Shown: positions 16,958 through 27,014, numbered from the stretch's first letter. The stretch is DNA of 64,000 nt from Paenibacillus eucommiae (GCF_017874215.1 NZ_JAGGLB010000003.1:434001-498000), one strand, 5' to 3'. Made by a program: numbers and translations. The notes: generated by a model from the letters alone, not told the origin.

Positions 16958-18988
16958 CTAGATCCATACATGAACGACCAAATCAATAAGCTTAATTCCC
17001 ACAAAAGGGACGATCATACCACCGACTCCGTATATAAGCAGGTTACGGCTCAGCAGTTGGGCCGAACCCATAGGCTTGTAAGCCACGCCCTTCATCGCAA
17101 TTGGAATCAAGAGTGGAATGATTATGGCGTTAAAAATAAGCGCTGAAATAATAGCGGACGTAGGCGTACCAAGCCCCATAATATTGAGAACATTCATTTC
17201 TGGAATGGCCAGCATGAACATAGCCGGAATAATCGCAAAATATTTAGCGATATCGTTAGCAATACTGAAGGTGGTCAGAGCCCCGCGGGTCATTAACAGC
17301 TGCTTGCCAATCGCCACAACCTCAATAATTTTCGAAGGATCGGAATCCAGGTCGACCATATTGGCCGCTTCCTTTGCCGCCGTCGTGCCGCTGTTCATTG
17401 CAAGTCCGACATCAGCCTGGGCCAGTGCAGGCGCGTCGTTCGTGCCGTCGCCAGTCATCGCTACCAGTTTGCCCTCAGCCTGCTCTCGGCGGATAACGGC
17501 AATTTTATCTTCTGGCGTGCTTTCGGCGATAAAATCGTCTACCCCGGCTTCGCGCGCAATTGTCGCTGCCGTCAACGGATTATCTCCCGTACACATAATC
17601 GTCTTGATTCCCATCTTTCTCAGCTGGTCGAACCGCTCCCGCATGCCAGGCTTAACAGTATCCTTTAAATAAATCAGCCCGAAAATTTGCTGGTCAACGG
17701 CTACAGCGAGCGGTGTCCCTCCCTCAGAGGCAATCGCATTTCCCTTTTGCTCCAAATCGTTTGGAATACTGCCGCCCTGCGCAGCAACCCATTTCTTGAC
17801 CGCATCGACGGCCCCTTTACGCACTTTCCGGCCATCTTGCAAATCCATTCCACTCATGCGGGTCTCCGCCTTAAATTCGATAAACTCGGCACCTTCGGAC
17901 AGCGCCTCATTCCAGGACAAGCCCTCTTTTTTCATCAGCTCAAGCACAGATCTGCCCTCTGGCGTCTCGTCCTTCATGGAGCTGACAGCTGCCCACTCGG
18001 CGACATCCTTCATGGACTGATCCCCTACAGCAACAAACGCATTGGCCATCCGATTGCCGAACGTAATCGTACCGGTCTTGTCGAGAATCATCGTATTGAT
18101 ATCTCCGGCAGCTTCTACTGCCTTTCCTGACATGGCCAGTACATTAAACTGGGTTACCCGGTCCATACCGGCAATTCCGATTGCTGATAACAAGCCCCCA
18201 ATGGTCGTTGGAATCAGACACACTAATAAAGAAATCAGCACAGGAACATCCAATTGAATGCCAGCATATTTAGCAATCGGCCCCAAAGTTACAACGACAA
18301 TGAGAAAAATAAGTGTGAGCGTAGTCAGCAGTGTGCTTAGTGCAATTTCATTCGGTGTTTTCTGCCGTTTCGCGCCCTCTACTAAAGAGATCATCCGGTC
18401 GATAAAAGATTCACCGGGATCATTCGTAATCCGTACGGTAATTTGATCGCTGACTACGCGAGTACCGCCAGTCACAGAATTAAAGTCGCCACCGGCTTCT
18501 TTAATAACAGGTGCGGATTCGCCCGTAATCGCAGATTCGTCCACAGAAGCAAGGCCTTGGATCACTTCTCCATCCCCCGGCACCATTTCGCCTGACTTAA
18601 TCACAACGACGTCGCCTTTGCGCAAATCGGTGGAAGAGACTGCTTTTAGGCCCCCCTCTACCACTTTGTTTGCTTTCATTTCTTTTTTTGACTGCTTGAG
18701 CGAATCTGCCTGTGCTTTCCCGCGGCCCTCTGCCAGAGCTTCTGCGAAATTAGCGAATAATACAGTAAACAGCAGGATCAGAAATACGGTAGCATTAAAC
18801 CCGGTACGTCCCTCAGTCCCAAAGTACCCAGGCAGCAGCGTCATCAGCAGCACGACGAAGGTGCCCGCCTCCACTACGAACATGACCGGATTTTTCATCA
18901 TCGTCATCGGGTTCAATTTAATAAAGCTATCTTTACTGGCATTTATGATGATGTCTGCAGACATTAGATGCTTGCGTTTTGAACTCAT
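16958..18988 (-). CDS. kdpB: Potassium-transporting ATPase subunit B
   Basis: A 676-residue P-type ATPase, the catalytic subunit of Kdp. The phosphorylation motif [14 protein letters not shown] actuator motif ([12 protein letters not shown]), TGDNPLTA and [18 protein letters not shown] hinge are complete. The start was set at ATG 18988 (AGGTG six bases upstream) rather than the in-frame GTG at 18997. It is 17 bases after kdpA. Function is secure. Confidence 0.97.
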   Translation of the reverse strand: MSSKRKHLMSADIIINASKDSFIKLNPMTMMKNPVMFVVEAGTFVVLLMTLLPGYFGTEGRTGFNATVFLILLFTVLFANFAEALAEGRGKAQADSLKQSKKEMKANKVVEGGLKAVSSTDLRKGDVVVIKSGEMVPGDGEVIQGLASVDESAITGESAPVIKEAGGDFNSVTGGTRVVSDQITVRITNDPGESFIDRMISLVEGAKRQKTPNEIALSTLLTTLTLIFLIVVVTLGPIAKYAGIQLDVPVLISLLVCLIPTTIGGLLSAIGIAGMDRVTQFNVLAMSGKAVEAAGDINTMILDKTGTITFGNRMANAFVAVGDQSMKDVAEWAAVSSMKDETPEGRSVLELMKKEGLSWNEALSEGAEFIEFKAETRMSGMDLQDGRKVRKGAVDAVKKWVAAQGGSIPNDLEQKGNAIASEGGTPLAVAVDQQIFGLIYLKDTVKPGMRERFDQLRKMGIKTIMCTGDNPLTAATIAREAGVDDFIAESTPEDKIAVIRREQAEGKLVAMTGDGTNDAPALAQADVGLAMNSGTTAAKEAANMVDLDSDPSKIIEVVAIGKQLLMTRGALTTFSIANDIAKYFAIIPAMFMLAIPEMNVLNIMGLGTPTSAIISALIFNAIIIPLLIPIAMKGVAYKPMGSAQLLSRNLLIYGVGGMIVPFVGIKLIDLVVHVWI

Positions 18989-19005
18989 TTCGATCACCTC
19001 ATCTT

Positions 19006-20685
19006 TTATCGGAGCGTTAAATGTTCCGCAATTGGTCCCAGCACAAGCACGGGTAAAAAGGTTAATGCCCCAATAATGAAGACAGATCCCAGGAGAATCC
19101 CTACAAACAACTTGTTGTCTGTACGAAGTGTTCCCGGGGTTTCAGGCACCCATTGCTTCGTCACTAAAGATCCGGCAACTCCGAGCAGCGCTATAATGGA
19201 TATATACCGTCCAAACATCATCACAAGTCCTGTTGATATGTTCCAAAATGGTGTGTTGTCGCCCAATCCCTCGAAGCCCGAGCCATTGTTAGCAGCCGAA
19301 GACGTATATTCATAGAGCACTTGTGAGATACCATGGAAGCCGGGATTCGTAATGGAGCCCTTACCCAAATCCGTGAGAAAGGCCGCAGCCGTCGGTACGA
19401 GAATAATAAGGGGATGTACCAATATCGCAATCGCGATAAATTTCATCTCCCGGGCTTCAATTTTGCGACCGAGAAATTCAGGTGTCCGTCCAACCATTAA
19501 ACCACAAATGAATACGCCCAAAATGGCATACATCAGCATATTGACCAAGCCGACTCCATCGCCGCCAAAAACGCTGTTCAGCATCATTAGTGCCAGCGGC
19601 ACAAGACCTCCAAGCGGGGTTAAGGTATCATGCATGTTGTTGACGGTCCCCGTAGTCGCTGCTGTAGTTACGGTCGTAAACAAGGCTGATTGAGCGATAC
19701 CAAACCGTACTTCCTTCCCTTCCATGCTGCCTTGAGAGGCATCCATACCTAGCGCATTTAACGCAGGATTTCCTCTCATTTCTGAGGTATAGGTAAGTGA
19801 TAGGAACGCTAGCAGAAAAATCAGCATAGCGCTGAAAATGACCCAGCCCTGCTTCTGGTTTCTGGCAAATCTCCCAAAGGTGTATGTTAGTGCTGCAGGA
19901 ATACACCACATGGATAGAATTTCAAGCACATTCGTTAACGGGTTCGGATTTTCAAAAGGATGTGCTGCGTTTACGCCAAAGAACCCTCCACCATTCGTCC
20001 CCAAATGCTTGATAGATACCAGCGAGGCTACTGGACCTGTAGCGATTTGCTGCGGCTGACCTTCCAGCGTTGTCGCTTGAATCATTGGATCAAGTGTCTG
20101 TGGAACATTCAAGGCAACAAGTACAAGAGTAAGTACGATCGAAAACGGAATAAGCAAACGGGTTTGCGCCTTAATAAAGTCAACAAAAAAATTGCCTAAA
20201 GTTTGGCCCTTGCTTGTTAAGCCGCGGATAAAAGCAATAGCTACAACGATTCCCGTCGCTGCTGAAGTAAACATCATCATGATAATGACAGCCATTTGGG
20301 AGAAATAAGACAGCCCGGTCTCTCCACTGTAATGCTGCAGGTTCGTATTCGTCACAAAGCTGATGACCGTATTAAATGAAAGTGTAGGCTCCATCCCGCC
20401 GATCCCGTTTGGATTAAACGGCAGGATGTTTTGAATCCGCAAAATTACATAGCTGACTGCAACCAGCACTATGTTCGTTAAAATCAAGCTTAGTGTATAT
20501 CTTTTCCAAGTCATCTCCGTCCGGTTTTTTAAGCCAATCAGCCAGTAGATGGATGTTTCAAAGGGACCAAAAATTTTATCCGTCCTGTTAGCCTTGTTGG
20601 AAAAAATATGATATATATACGTTCCCAAGGGCTTAACGATCAAGAGCAACATGAGTATGACCGCTGCCATTTGTACAATAGCCAT
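19006..20685 (-). CDS. kdpA: Potassium-transporting ATPase subunit A
   Basis: A 559-residue K+-channel-like subunit of the Kdp pump with ten or so membrane segments and four pore-loop regions; the filter-like [19 protein letters not shown] and [12 protein letters not shown] segments are visible. Length and sequence are typical. It lies between kdpF (29 bases upstream) and kdpB. Confidence 0.97.
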   Translation of the reverse strand: MAIVQMAAVILMLLLIVKPLGTYIYHIFSNKANRTDKIFGPFETSIYWLIGLKNRTEMTWKRYTLSLILTNIVLVAVSYVILRIQNILPFNPNGIGGMEPTLSFNTVISFVTNTNLQHYSGETGLSYFSQMAVIIMMMFTSAATGIVVAIAFIRGLTSKGQTLGNFFVDFIKAQTRLLIPFSIVLTLVLVALNVPQTLDPMIQATTLEGQPQQIATGPVASLVSIKHLGTNGGGFFGVNAAHPFENPNPLTNVLEILSMWCIPAALTYTFGRFARNQKQGWVIFSAMLIFLLAFLSLTYTSEMRGNPALNALGMDASQGSMEGKEVRFGIAQSALFTTVTTAATTGTVNNMHDTLTPLGGLVPLALMMLNSVFGGDGVGLVNMLMYAILGVFICGLMVGRTPEFLGRKIEAREMKFIAIAILVHPLIILVPTAAAFLTDLGKGSITNPGFHGISQVLYEYTSSAANNGSGFEGLGDNTPFWNISTGLVMMFGRYISIIALLGVAGSLVTKQWVPETPGTLRTDNKLFVGILLGSVFIIGALTFLPVLVLGPIAEHLTLR

Positions 20686-20714
20686 TGTATATCCTCCTTA
20701 AGCCTGGCATTCGA

Positions 20715-20792
20715 TTAGAATTTCTCGGGATTAACCAGCGCGTAAACCAAATATAGAAAAATGAAAGCCGTAACTGCAGATAGGATAATCAT
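20715..20792 (-). CDS. kdpF: KdpF small stabilising subunit
   Basis: A 25-residue single-helix peptide reading MIILSAVTAFIFLYLVYALV then NPEKF, matching the known KdpF pattern (hydrophobic helix ending YALVxPEKF). AGGAGGAGAAGG precedes the ATG. Its ATGA overlaps the stop of the preceding 36-residue gene. KdpF stabilises the KdpABC complex in the membrane. Confidence 0.93.
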   Translation of the reverse strand: MIILSAVTAFIFLYLVYALVNPEKF

Positions 20793-20899
20793 TTGCCTTC
20801 TCCTCCTGATTCACCTACAACTCGGCCGCTCCAGGCTAAAAAACCATAAAACAATAAAAAGGCTCCTGCCAATATGAAGATCATCAATAAGTCTTTCAT
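20789..20899 (-). CDS. Tiny Kdp-associated membrane protein
   Basis: A 36-residue peptide beginning MKDLLMIFILAGAFLLFYGF followed by LAWSGRVV and a Gly/Glu tail. AGGAGG precedes the ATG, and it overlaps kdpF by 4 bases, so it is translated as part of the operon. One transmembrane helix. Small helical proteins with an F-x-x-W-x-x-R pattern occur just before kdpF in other kdp operons, but no function has been assigned that I know of. It may act as a second KdpF-like lipid-mimic subunit; that is inference. Confidence 0.75.
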   Translation of the reverse strand: MKDLLMIFILAGAFLLFYGFLAWSGRVVGESGGEGK

Positions 20900-20933
20900 T
20901 TATATTCCTCCTGGCAAAGCTTATCTGTAGCAT

Positions 20934-21341
20934 CTAACCAATTAGAAACGAAAGATCCTCACTATGGGTATAAATCACATAGTCTGCTCCTAATCCTTTA
21001 TAAATGAGTCTTGGGTTACAGCTGTGTGTAATTACATAGATTGGTTTGGTCGTCCATTTACGGCAAATTTGTATATAGCGGCAGCATAAGGTCACGCTTG
21101 TTTCGAATAAAAATATGCTGCCCACGGGAAACTCGGGTAAAATCCATGTCTTATGCTCGCTAGTATCAACCATAACAAGATGCTTTACACCTGATTCAAG
21201 CAGCCGTTTGGCTTCGTTCTCGTTATTGGTTAATGCAGCATAGGCAAATCCTCTACATCTCAACATCTGAAGAAAATTTTCTCCTGCTTTATTAGGTGCA
21301 GATACGAATATATAATCATCAACATCTTCTGATTGCTTCAC
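20934..21341 (-). CDS. First gene of the kdp operon, unknown function (Rossmann-like)
   Basis: A 135-residue protein that I do not recognise. The start is GTG 21341, 9 bases after AAGGAG; a TTG at 21371 lies within the leader. Alternating hydrophobic strands and helices (YIFVSAPNKAGENFLQML, KHLVMVDTSEHKTWILP, PIYVITHSCNPRLIYKGLGA) suggest a small alpha/beta, possibly nucleotide-binding fold with some likeness to receiver or TrkA-N-like domains. It lies directly after the c-di-AMP riboswitch terminator, 34 bases before the tiny membrane gene, so it shares Kdp control. A regulatory role for pump assembly or sensing is a guess. Confidence 0.75.
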   Translation of the reverse strand: MKQSEDVDDYIFVSAPNKAGENFLQMLRCRGFAYAALTNNENEAKRLLESGVKHLVMVDTSEHKTWILPEFPVGSIFLFETSVTLCCRYIQICRKWTTKPIYVITHSCNPRLIYKGLGADYVIYTHSEDLSFLIG

Positions 21342-21381
21342 ATAAATCTTCTCCTTGAAAGTAAGTTTCAAGAAAAGGCAA

Positions 21382-21425
21382 CAAAAAAAGAAACCATGAG
21401 AAGAGGAACTCTTCTCGTGGTTTCT
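21382..21425 (-). terminator. Riboswitch expression-platform terminator before kdp
   Basis: On the minus strand AAGAAACCACGAGAAGAG, a short loop, CTCTTCTCATGGTTTCTT and a run of seven T form a strong intrinsic terminator between the aptamer and the first kdp-operon gene. High c-di-AMP would favour termination in the known class. Confidence 0.88.
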
Positions 21426-21462
21426 TGGGCACTAAGAAAAAAACGTGTCCAAACACGATAAT

Positions 21463-21626
21463 GGTTGCCTCTCTCGGTACGCTTACGAGGTTAGCTGCCG
21501 GATTCGGACGTGAGAGTCGCCCTACCTGTGAGCAAACGAAGTTTGCTTTCAAGGATTCACCCCATGTGCTGTCAGAACAGCACGCTTGGTTCCCCCGCTC
21601 CCCGATCCATTCGGGGATTAAGCGAT
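21463..21626 (-). promoter_or_regulatory. c-di-AMP riboswitch (ydaO-yuaA type)
   Basis: The minus-strand transcript carries all the hallmark blocks of the ydaO/yuaA aptamer in order: CGCTTAATCCCCGAAT, GGGGGAACC, ATGGGGTGAATCC, GTAGGGCGACTCTCA, CCGAATCCGGCAGCTAACCT, CGTAAGCG and the closing GAGAGG. The class senses cyclic di-AMP and is known to control potassium transporters and cell-wall hydrolases. Here it sits upstream of the kdp operon with a terminator behind it, so high c-di-AMP (high potassium) should switch kdp off. Confidence 0.93.
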
Positions 21627-21679
21627 AAAGACCTTAATTAAAAAAGAATGCTTATTTCAAATGCCTGATGCTTGATAAA

Positions 21680-21838
21680 AGAACGGATTCGGGAGGTGAG
21701 AGTCGCCCTACCGATAAGCAAGAACCCATGGTGCTCCGGCCTAACGGATTCATCCCTGGTAGTGTGTGCCCGACTCTCACATCGAACAACAACTACCTTT
21801 AATGCCCCCCTGATTCCCTGTCTCGGGATTGAAGTCAT
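21680..21838 (-). promoter_or_regulatory. Second, degenerate ydaO-like aptamer in tandem
   Basis: About 55 bases upstream of the intact aptamer, the minus strand again shows ACTTCAATCCCGAGACAGGG, CAGGGATGAATCC, GGTAGGGCGACTCTCACC and TCCCGAATCCGT in the proper order. The following CAGCTAACCTCGTAAGCG block is replaced by TTCTTTTATCAAGCATC. It is either a variant aptamer cooperating with the first or a decaying duplicate. The region between this and the ger gene at 22127 holds no other gene I can support. Confidence 0.7.
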
Positions 21839-22126
21839 TCAGAAATGTGGGAAATTCTGTTTGAACATGAATCGTATATTACGCCTCTGCACAGGGAAAG
21901 TAAAGCAGCAAGAAATTGGACTAAGATTGGTTTATCGGCACTTTATGGCACTAATAACGTTAACGCTCATTGCGACCTTTCATTCTCTCGTTATTTCTCT
22001 TCTTCTCTAATTTTTCATTACTTAATCCGATCCTTGGAGCTTAGGCAAGAGGTTTATAACCATGTCTTTTGGAAACAATGCTTACTGAATGCTAGAATTC
22101 TGAACAATAGACAAGGTGGGATTCCA

Positions 22127-23203
22127 GTGTCGAAAATAAGCGTTATCCCTTTATTTGCAATTATTATTTTAGCCGTTGGACTCATGAATCATGTCATTGT
22201 CATTCCTCTGCTGCTAGATAAAGCGCAAAGAGACTCATGGTTGAGTGTGCTCATTGTATTTCCTTTATTTATGATCTGGATTGGCCTGCTTTTCTACATT
22301 ATTAGGAAGACTAAGCAGCAGCCGATCATTGAATGGATAGAGCAGAGATACGGAAGCTTTACAGGTTTCCTCTTTAGGGTTGTTTTCATTTTATTTTTTG
22401 TCTCCATCAACCTGATGACCCTCAAGGATACTACAACTTGGACAGATATATTTTATTTGCCTGCTACTCCAACCTGGGTCATTGCCAGCTCTATGACTTT
22501 GCTTTGCTTTTTTGCCGCCAAGTTCGGAATTCGGGCCATTGGCATCACTTCTGGCATTTTGTTACCCTTTGTCGTTATATTTGGCGATTTTGTTATGAGC
22601 GCAAACTTACCCAAAAAAGACTATTCCATATTAATGCCTATGTTCGAAAATGGAATCCAGCCTGCAATCCAGGGAATGACATTTGTTGGTGGCGGGCTTG
22701 TAGAGCTTATTATTCTTTTATGTATCCACCAGCACATCGCATCCAAAATTCGCCTATCTCACCTGATTGTACTTGGCTGCATTCTCGTCATTCTTATTCT
22801 CGGTCCGCTTACGGGATCTATCGCTGAGTTTGGCCCTTTTGAAGCAGCTAAACAAAGGTATCCGGCTTATGAGGAATGGAGACTCGTGACGATCGGCAGG
22901 TACATCCAGCATGTTGATTTTTTATCGATGTATCAATGGCTGGCCGGATCCTTTATCAGAATTTCGATTACTATGCTGCTGTTCGTTGAGTTACTGGGTA
23001 TCCGTACTCAGAAAAATCGGAATACGGCTTTGATCCTGACAGCGGCAGGCATGATTATTTTCACCCAACTGCCTATTAGCGACATGCGATTTATGCAGTT
23101 TCTATCCGCTGTTTATTTTCCGGTATCGTTGTGGACGATGCTATCCGTATCCTGTCTGCTGTTCATACTCGTTATGATCAAAAGCAAAGCAAAGGAAGTG
23201 TAA
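22127..23203 (+). CDS. GerB-family germinant-receptor permease subunit (operon 2)
   Basis: A 358-residue multi-span APC-type spore-germination protein starting VSKISVIPLFAIIILAVGL. It has LPMFENGIQPAIQG and HVDFLSMYQWLAGSFIRISI blocks equivalent to those of other GerB proteins. The start is GTG 22127, preceded by AAGGTGGG; the frame is open far upstream but that part is not membrane-like and overlaps the kdp leader region. It is the first gene of a B-A-C operon, 5 bases before the A gene. Confidence 0.9.
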   Translation: MSKISVIPLFAIIILAVGLMNHVIVIPLLLDKAQRDSWLSVLIVFPLFMIWIGLLFYIIRKTKQQPIIEWIEQRYGSFTGFLFRVVFILFFVSINLMTLKDTTTWTDIFYLPATPTWVIASSMTLLCFFAAKFGIRAIGITSGILLPFVVIFGDFVMSANLPKKDYSILMPMFENGIQPAIQGMTFVGGGLVELIILLCIHQHIASKIRLSHLIVLGCILVILILGPLTGSIAEFGPFEAAKQRYPAYEEWRLVTIGRYIQHVDFLSMYQWLAGSFIRISITMLLFVELLGIRTQKNRNTALILTAAGMIIFTQLPISDMRFMQFLSAVYFPVSLWTMLSVSCLLFILVMIKSKAKEV

Positions 23204-23208
23204 AGTGA

Positions 23209-24756
23209 ATGTTCATTAAAAAAATGCTAACCAAGCTTCTGCTTTCCCAACAAAAGAAGGAAAAGAAGGATACGCTAACGAATACCTCTCCACCAGTTAA
23301 TTTCGAACGGCTAGACGAACAGCAGATACGCATGCTTTTTGCCAAAAGCGCAGATATTATGATTCAGAAATACCATTTTGATGTTGATGGACACTATGGC
23401 GAGCCCCTGCTTCTATATTGCAATGGGATGGCCGATTTAAAACAGCTCAATCAATATGTGCTGCCACAGCTGGAAAATATGATAAGAAACGGCAGTATAC
23501 ATAGTGAACAAGTTACAGGCAAGACCCTGCCGCTTGAGCCTATTGACCTGAAAGCCGGCGTGGGTGCACTTGTTTCCAGCGTATATGCAGGTAATCTTAT
23601 TGTCATTTTTGAAACTGTTCAACTGCTCTACGCTTTGGATATTGCCGATCCTCCTCACCGGCAGCCTGAAGAATCCAACACAGAAACGACCATTAAAGGT
23701 CCAAAAGACGGATTTACTGAAGAACTTGTAACCAATATCGCTCTCGTTCGTAAAAGGTTACGTACCCAGTCTTTATGCTATGAGCAATTTATAGTTGGCC
23801 GAAGAAGCAAGACAAAAGTTGGTCTCTTGTATATGGAGGATATCACCAAGCACGAGGTTGTAGAAGAAGCCCGATCACGGCTCAATGGGATCAATATCGA
23901 TGCGATTTTCAGCAGTGCTCAATTAGAGGAGTTACTCTCAGATTCGTCTAATTCCCTATTTCCGCTGCTTGACTACACCGGTCGTCCGGATTACATAGCA
24001 GACTGCCTGATGCATGGCCGGTTAGCGATCATTGTGGATGGTGCTCCAACCGCTGTAATTGCCCCGGCAAATTTTACATTGCTATTGAAAAGTCCGGAGG
24101 ATGCTTATTTTCCCTTTTATTATGTTACACTGGAACGTTTTTTGCGGCTGCTCGGCTTAATCATTGCCCTGTTTTTACCGGGCTTCTGGGTATCCCTTTC
24201 ATCGTTTCACATGGATCAGCTGCCATTTCCTCTAATGGCCACTGTAACTCTTTCCCGCATAGGCCTCCCCTTGCCTGCTCCCCTTGAAGTCTTTTTGATG
24301 CTTGGTTTATTTGAGCTTTTCAGGGAGGCAGGCGCTCGCTTGCCCAAAGCGGTAGGTCAGACGGTCGCCGTTGTCGGCGGACTTATTATTGGTGATGCAT
24401 CCATTAAGGCAGGGCTGGCTTCAACGACGATGCTCGTTGTATCTGCAACAACAGCTGTGGCTACCTTTACGTTAGTGAACCAGTCATTAAGCGGATCGGT
24501 CACGATTATCAGGCTGTACGTTCTCCTTTGTTCCTCCTTTTTAGGAATGTATGGATTTTTTCTGGCCGTTTTCTCCGTAGTTTTATATCTTTCCCAATTA
24601 AAGTCCTTTGGAATGCCGTATTTGGCCCCCCTATCCCCACTTCGCATAAGTGATGTGCTGGCCAGCCTATTTAAAAAGCCGATTCGCGGCAATAATGCCC
24701 GGCCTGAAATATTGCAGACGAAGGATTCAACCCGGCAAGGGGGCGAAGGCTCATAA
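23209..24756 (+). CDS. GerA-family germinant-receptor subunit (operon 2)
   Basis: A 515-residue A subunit. A lysine-rich N-terminus leads into the conserved GPKDGFTEELVTNIALVRKRLR, then the soluble domain, GRPDYIADCLMHGRLAIIVDGAP, and the membrane half with REAGARLPKAVGQTVAVVGG and FGMPYLAPLSPLR near the C-terminus. GGAAGTG precedes the start. Its stop overlaps the C-subunit ATG (TAATG). It forms a complete receptor with its neighbours. Confidence 0.95.
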   Translation: MFIKKMLTKLLLSQQKKEKKDTLTNTSPPVNFERLDEQQIRMLFAKSADIMIQKYHFDVDGHYGEPLLLYCNGMADLKQLNQYVLPQLENMIRNGSIHSEQVTGKTLPLEPIDLKAGVGALVSSVYAGNLIVIFETVQLLYALDIADPPHRQPEESNTETTIKGPKDGFTEELVTNIALVRKRLRTQSLCYEQFIVGRRSKTKVGLLYMEDITKHEVVEEARSRLNGINIDAIFSSAQLEELLSDSSNSLFPLLDYTGRPDYIADCLMHGRLAIIVDGAPTAVIAPANFTLLLKSPEDAYFPFYYVTLERFLRLLGLIIALFLPGFWVSLSSFHMDQLPFPLMATVTLSRIGLPLPAPLEVFLMLGLFELFREAGARLPKAVGQTVAVVGGLIIGDASIKAGLASTTMLVVSATTAVATFTLVNQSLSGSVTIIRLYVLLCSSFLGMYGFFLAVFSVVLYLSQLKSFGMPYLAPLSPLRISDVLASLFKKPIRGNNARPEILQTKDSTRQGGEGS

Positions 24757-25907
24757 TGTCTCTGTTGATCAAAATAACATGTGTGTTGTCCCTAACGATG
24801 ATAGTCCTGACAGGGTGTTGGGATGTGAAAAATATACAAGATATCAATTACCTGACGGCTATCGGAGTTGATATGGAGGACGATCAATATGTAGTCTATG
24901 TGCAGATGCTGGATTTTTCCAATGTAACTAAACCAGAAGGAGGCTCCAAGCCCACGCAACCCATAACGCCATGGATCGGAAAAGCAAAAGGGAAAAACGT
25001 GATTACAGCTTTAAATGAAATGTATAAAACCTCTCAGCAGCAGCTATATTTTGGTCAGATTTCAGCTCTTGTTTGTACAGAAAAGGCAATGAAGGGTGGT
25101 CTGGAACCGATTATAGATGCTTTGGACCGGTACAGGGAATTCCGTTATACATCCTGGGTGTTTGGTACAAAAGAGACGATGGAAAATATTTTTGCTGTCC
25201 AGCCTTTTTTTAACCAGTCTCCATTAAGCTCACTCTTGCATGAACCTCAGGCTCCATATTTTCAGGAATCCTCTATTGTGCCATTACAACTTCGGCAATT
25301 TGTCAAAGACTTCAGGGAACCTGGCAAGACGAGTCTCATTCCATCTCTAACGATCTCTAAAGAAAATTGGAAAACTGGCTTTAAAGAGCAGCCGCTGCTA
25401 AAAATCGACGGTATTTACGCCTTCCATTCCGGCACATACAAAGGATGGTTAGGACGAAAGCAATTGCAGGGCATGCGCTGGATGGAGCCCGAGACGAAAC
25501 GAAGCCCCCTTGCGATTGAGATGGATGGAAAGCCACTGGTTACTTTATCTATAGAAAAGCCGAAAGTAAACGTTACATCCTTAATAGCTGACAACAAGCC
25601 AACTTTTCATGTTGACATTTCAGTTAAAGCCACCATCAGTCAGGAATTGGAAAATATCTCCCAGGCCGATATTGAACAAGAAGCTGAGACAAAAATTAAA
25701 AAGGAAATTATCGAAACCTATGAGGTGGGATTGAACAATAAGACAGATATTTTACAGCTGGAGCACAAGTTCTACAGGCAAAAAACGAAGGAATGGAAAA
25801 AGATGATTGAAGACTTTCCTTTAACTAAGGAATCCCTAAATCTAAATGATATTGTTGTAAATGTACATATTACTGACTCTGGAAGATACAAAACAATAGC
25901 GGAATAG
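24756..25907 (+). CDS. Ger(x)C-family germinant-receptor lipoprotein (operon 2)
   Basis: A 383-residue lipoprotein with signal peptide and lipobox LTGC (Cys21), followed by the family start WDVKNIQDINYLTAIGVDME. The C-terminal helical/strand domain (ISQADIEQEAETKIKKEIIE) is typical. It overlaps the A gene by one base and is followed by a terminator, ending the operon. Confidence 0.93.
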   Translation: MSLLIKITCVLSLTMIVLTGCWDVKNIQDINYLTAIGVDMEDDQYVVYVQMLDFSNVTKPEGGSKPTQPITPWIGKAKGKNVITALNEMYKTSQQQLYFGQISALVCTEKAMKGGLEPIIDALDRYREFRYTSWVFGTKETMENIFAVQPFFNQSPLSSLLHEPQAPYFQESSIVPLQLRQFVKDFREPGKTSLIPSLTISKENWKTGFKEQPLLKIDGIYAFHSGTYKGWLGRKQLQGMRWMEPETKRSPLAIEMDGKPLVTLSIEKPKVNVTSLIADNKPTFHVDISVKATISQELENISQADIEQEAETKIKKEIIETYEVGLNNKTDILQLEHKFYRQKTKEWKKMIEDFPLTKESLNLNDIVVNVHITDSGRYKTIAE

Positions 25908-25927
25908 CTGGGCGTCGGCACCCCAAA

Positions 25928-25970
25928 AAGCCATGACACAACATCTGGTGATCATGGCTCTGCTTTTATG
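25928..25970 (+). terminator. Terminator of ger operon 2
   Basis: AAGCCATGA and TCATGGCT arms around an 18-base loop, then CTGCTTTTA, 21 bases after the stop of the C gene. Confidence 0.65.
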
Positions 25971-26013
25971 TTCAGCTTTCATGTTCTGGCTTCCATGTTC
26001 TGCTTCCATTTTA

Positions 26014-26493
26014 TCAGTCATGAATTTGTTTTATCATCTCCAGATAGGCTTTAGGAGCCATATAGGATTGGGCCAGCTCCATCTTATCGGACTTCAGAAA
26101 CATCCTTACAAGAGAACTGCTTGTCTGCATGTACTGTGTGTAAGGGGATAAATAAATAGTATCTGCCTTTGTGGTGTTTCGAATATACTGCTCAAGCTGC
26201 AATTCATATTCCAGATCGGTTGCATTACGGATCCCTCTTATGACGACTTGAATGTCATTTTCATTAATGTAATCGGCAACTATGCCTTCAAAGGGAACTA
26301 TTTTTAATTTCTCCTCTTCTTCGACGGACAGGAGGACGAATTCCGTTCTCTGTTTAATTGAGAAGTGATGCTGCTTCGTTCTGTTGTTAGCTACAATAAT
26401 ATGTACTTCCTCAAATAAATGAAAAGCTCGTTCGATTACGGAAACATGACCTAAGGTAATCGGGTCAAAGCTCCCGGCATATAGTGCCTTCAC
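26014..26493 (-). CDS. coaD: Phosphopantetheine adenylyltransferase paralogue
   Basis: A 159-residue nucleotidyltransferase that would convert 4'-phosphopantetheine and ATP to dephospho-CoA. AGSFDPITLGH (T/H-x-G-H motif), VIRGIRNATDLEYELQ and TSSSLVR are present. The C-terminal segment after SSSLVR diverges from the usual GGDVS-x-x-VP motif, and the gene sits next to a metallophosphoesterase rather than rsmD or ylbJ. This may therefore be a second, specialised copy. GTG start after AGGGGGT. Family secure; role as the housekeeping enzyme uncertain. Confidence 0.85.
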   Translation of the reverse strand: MKALYAGSFDPITLGHVSVIERAFHLFEEVHIIVANNRTKQHHFSIKQRTEFVLLSVEEEEKLKIVPFEGIVADYINENDIQVVIRGIRNATDLEYELQLEQYIRNTTKADTIYLSPYTQYMQTSSSLVRMFLKSDKMELAQSYMAPKAYLEMIKQIHD

Positions 26494-26504
26494 ATCATTA
26501 CCCC

Positions 26505-27014
26505 CTACTGTTCTTCGCTCACAACTACCGAGTCTCTAATTTGCTCAAAGGAAAGCGGCTTGTAATCCCAATGCTCCACACAAACATTAAAATAACTTTT
26601 GCCCTCATACTTCTGACCGTGGATATGTCCATGCACATTTACATAAGGCATATGTTTATTCATATACATCGGCTCGTGACTGAGGAAAAAGAAGTTTTTA
26701 TAAACAATCGGATGTTCGCTTACCTCGTCAAATCCAACATCAAGCCACCAGCTTCTAGATCTCCCGCGGTCATGATTTCCTAGAATCAGAACCTTGTATC
26801 CATTAAGAGCATTTACGATCTCCTTAGTCTTATCCCGATTCAAGAACGAGAAGTCTCCAAGATGGAACACTTTATCTTCTTCCCCTACTACCGAATTCCA
26901 GCTTTCCACCATATATCGGGTCATCTCTTCAGCATCTTGAAAAGGTCTCGATTCAAAATCAATAATGTGCTTGTGCCCAAAATGATGATCTGAAATGAAA
27001 TAGTCATGCCGCAT
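26505..27014 (-). CDS. Metallophosphoesterase
   Basis: A 169-residue calcineurin-like phosphoesterase. DHHFGH, HLGDFSF, GNHDRGRS and NVHGHIHG supply the complete two-metal site. It starts at ATG 27014, eight bases after GGAGG; an in-frame TTG at 27029 overlaps that site. It is 11 bases upstream of the coaD paralogue and likely co-transcribed, suggesting a joint nucleotide or coenzyme metabolism role, but the substrate is unknown. Confidence 0.88.
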   Translation of the reverse strand: MRHDYFISDHHFGHKHIIDFESRPFQDAEEMTRYMVESWNSVVGEEDKVFHLGDFSFLNRDKTKEIVNALNGYKVLILGNHDRGRSRSWWLDVGFDEVSEHPIVYKNFFFLSHEPMYMNKHMPYVNVHGHIHGQKYEGKSYFNVCVEHWDYKPLSFEQIRDSVVVSEEQ

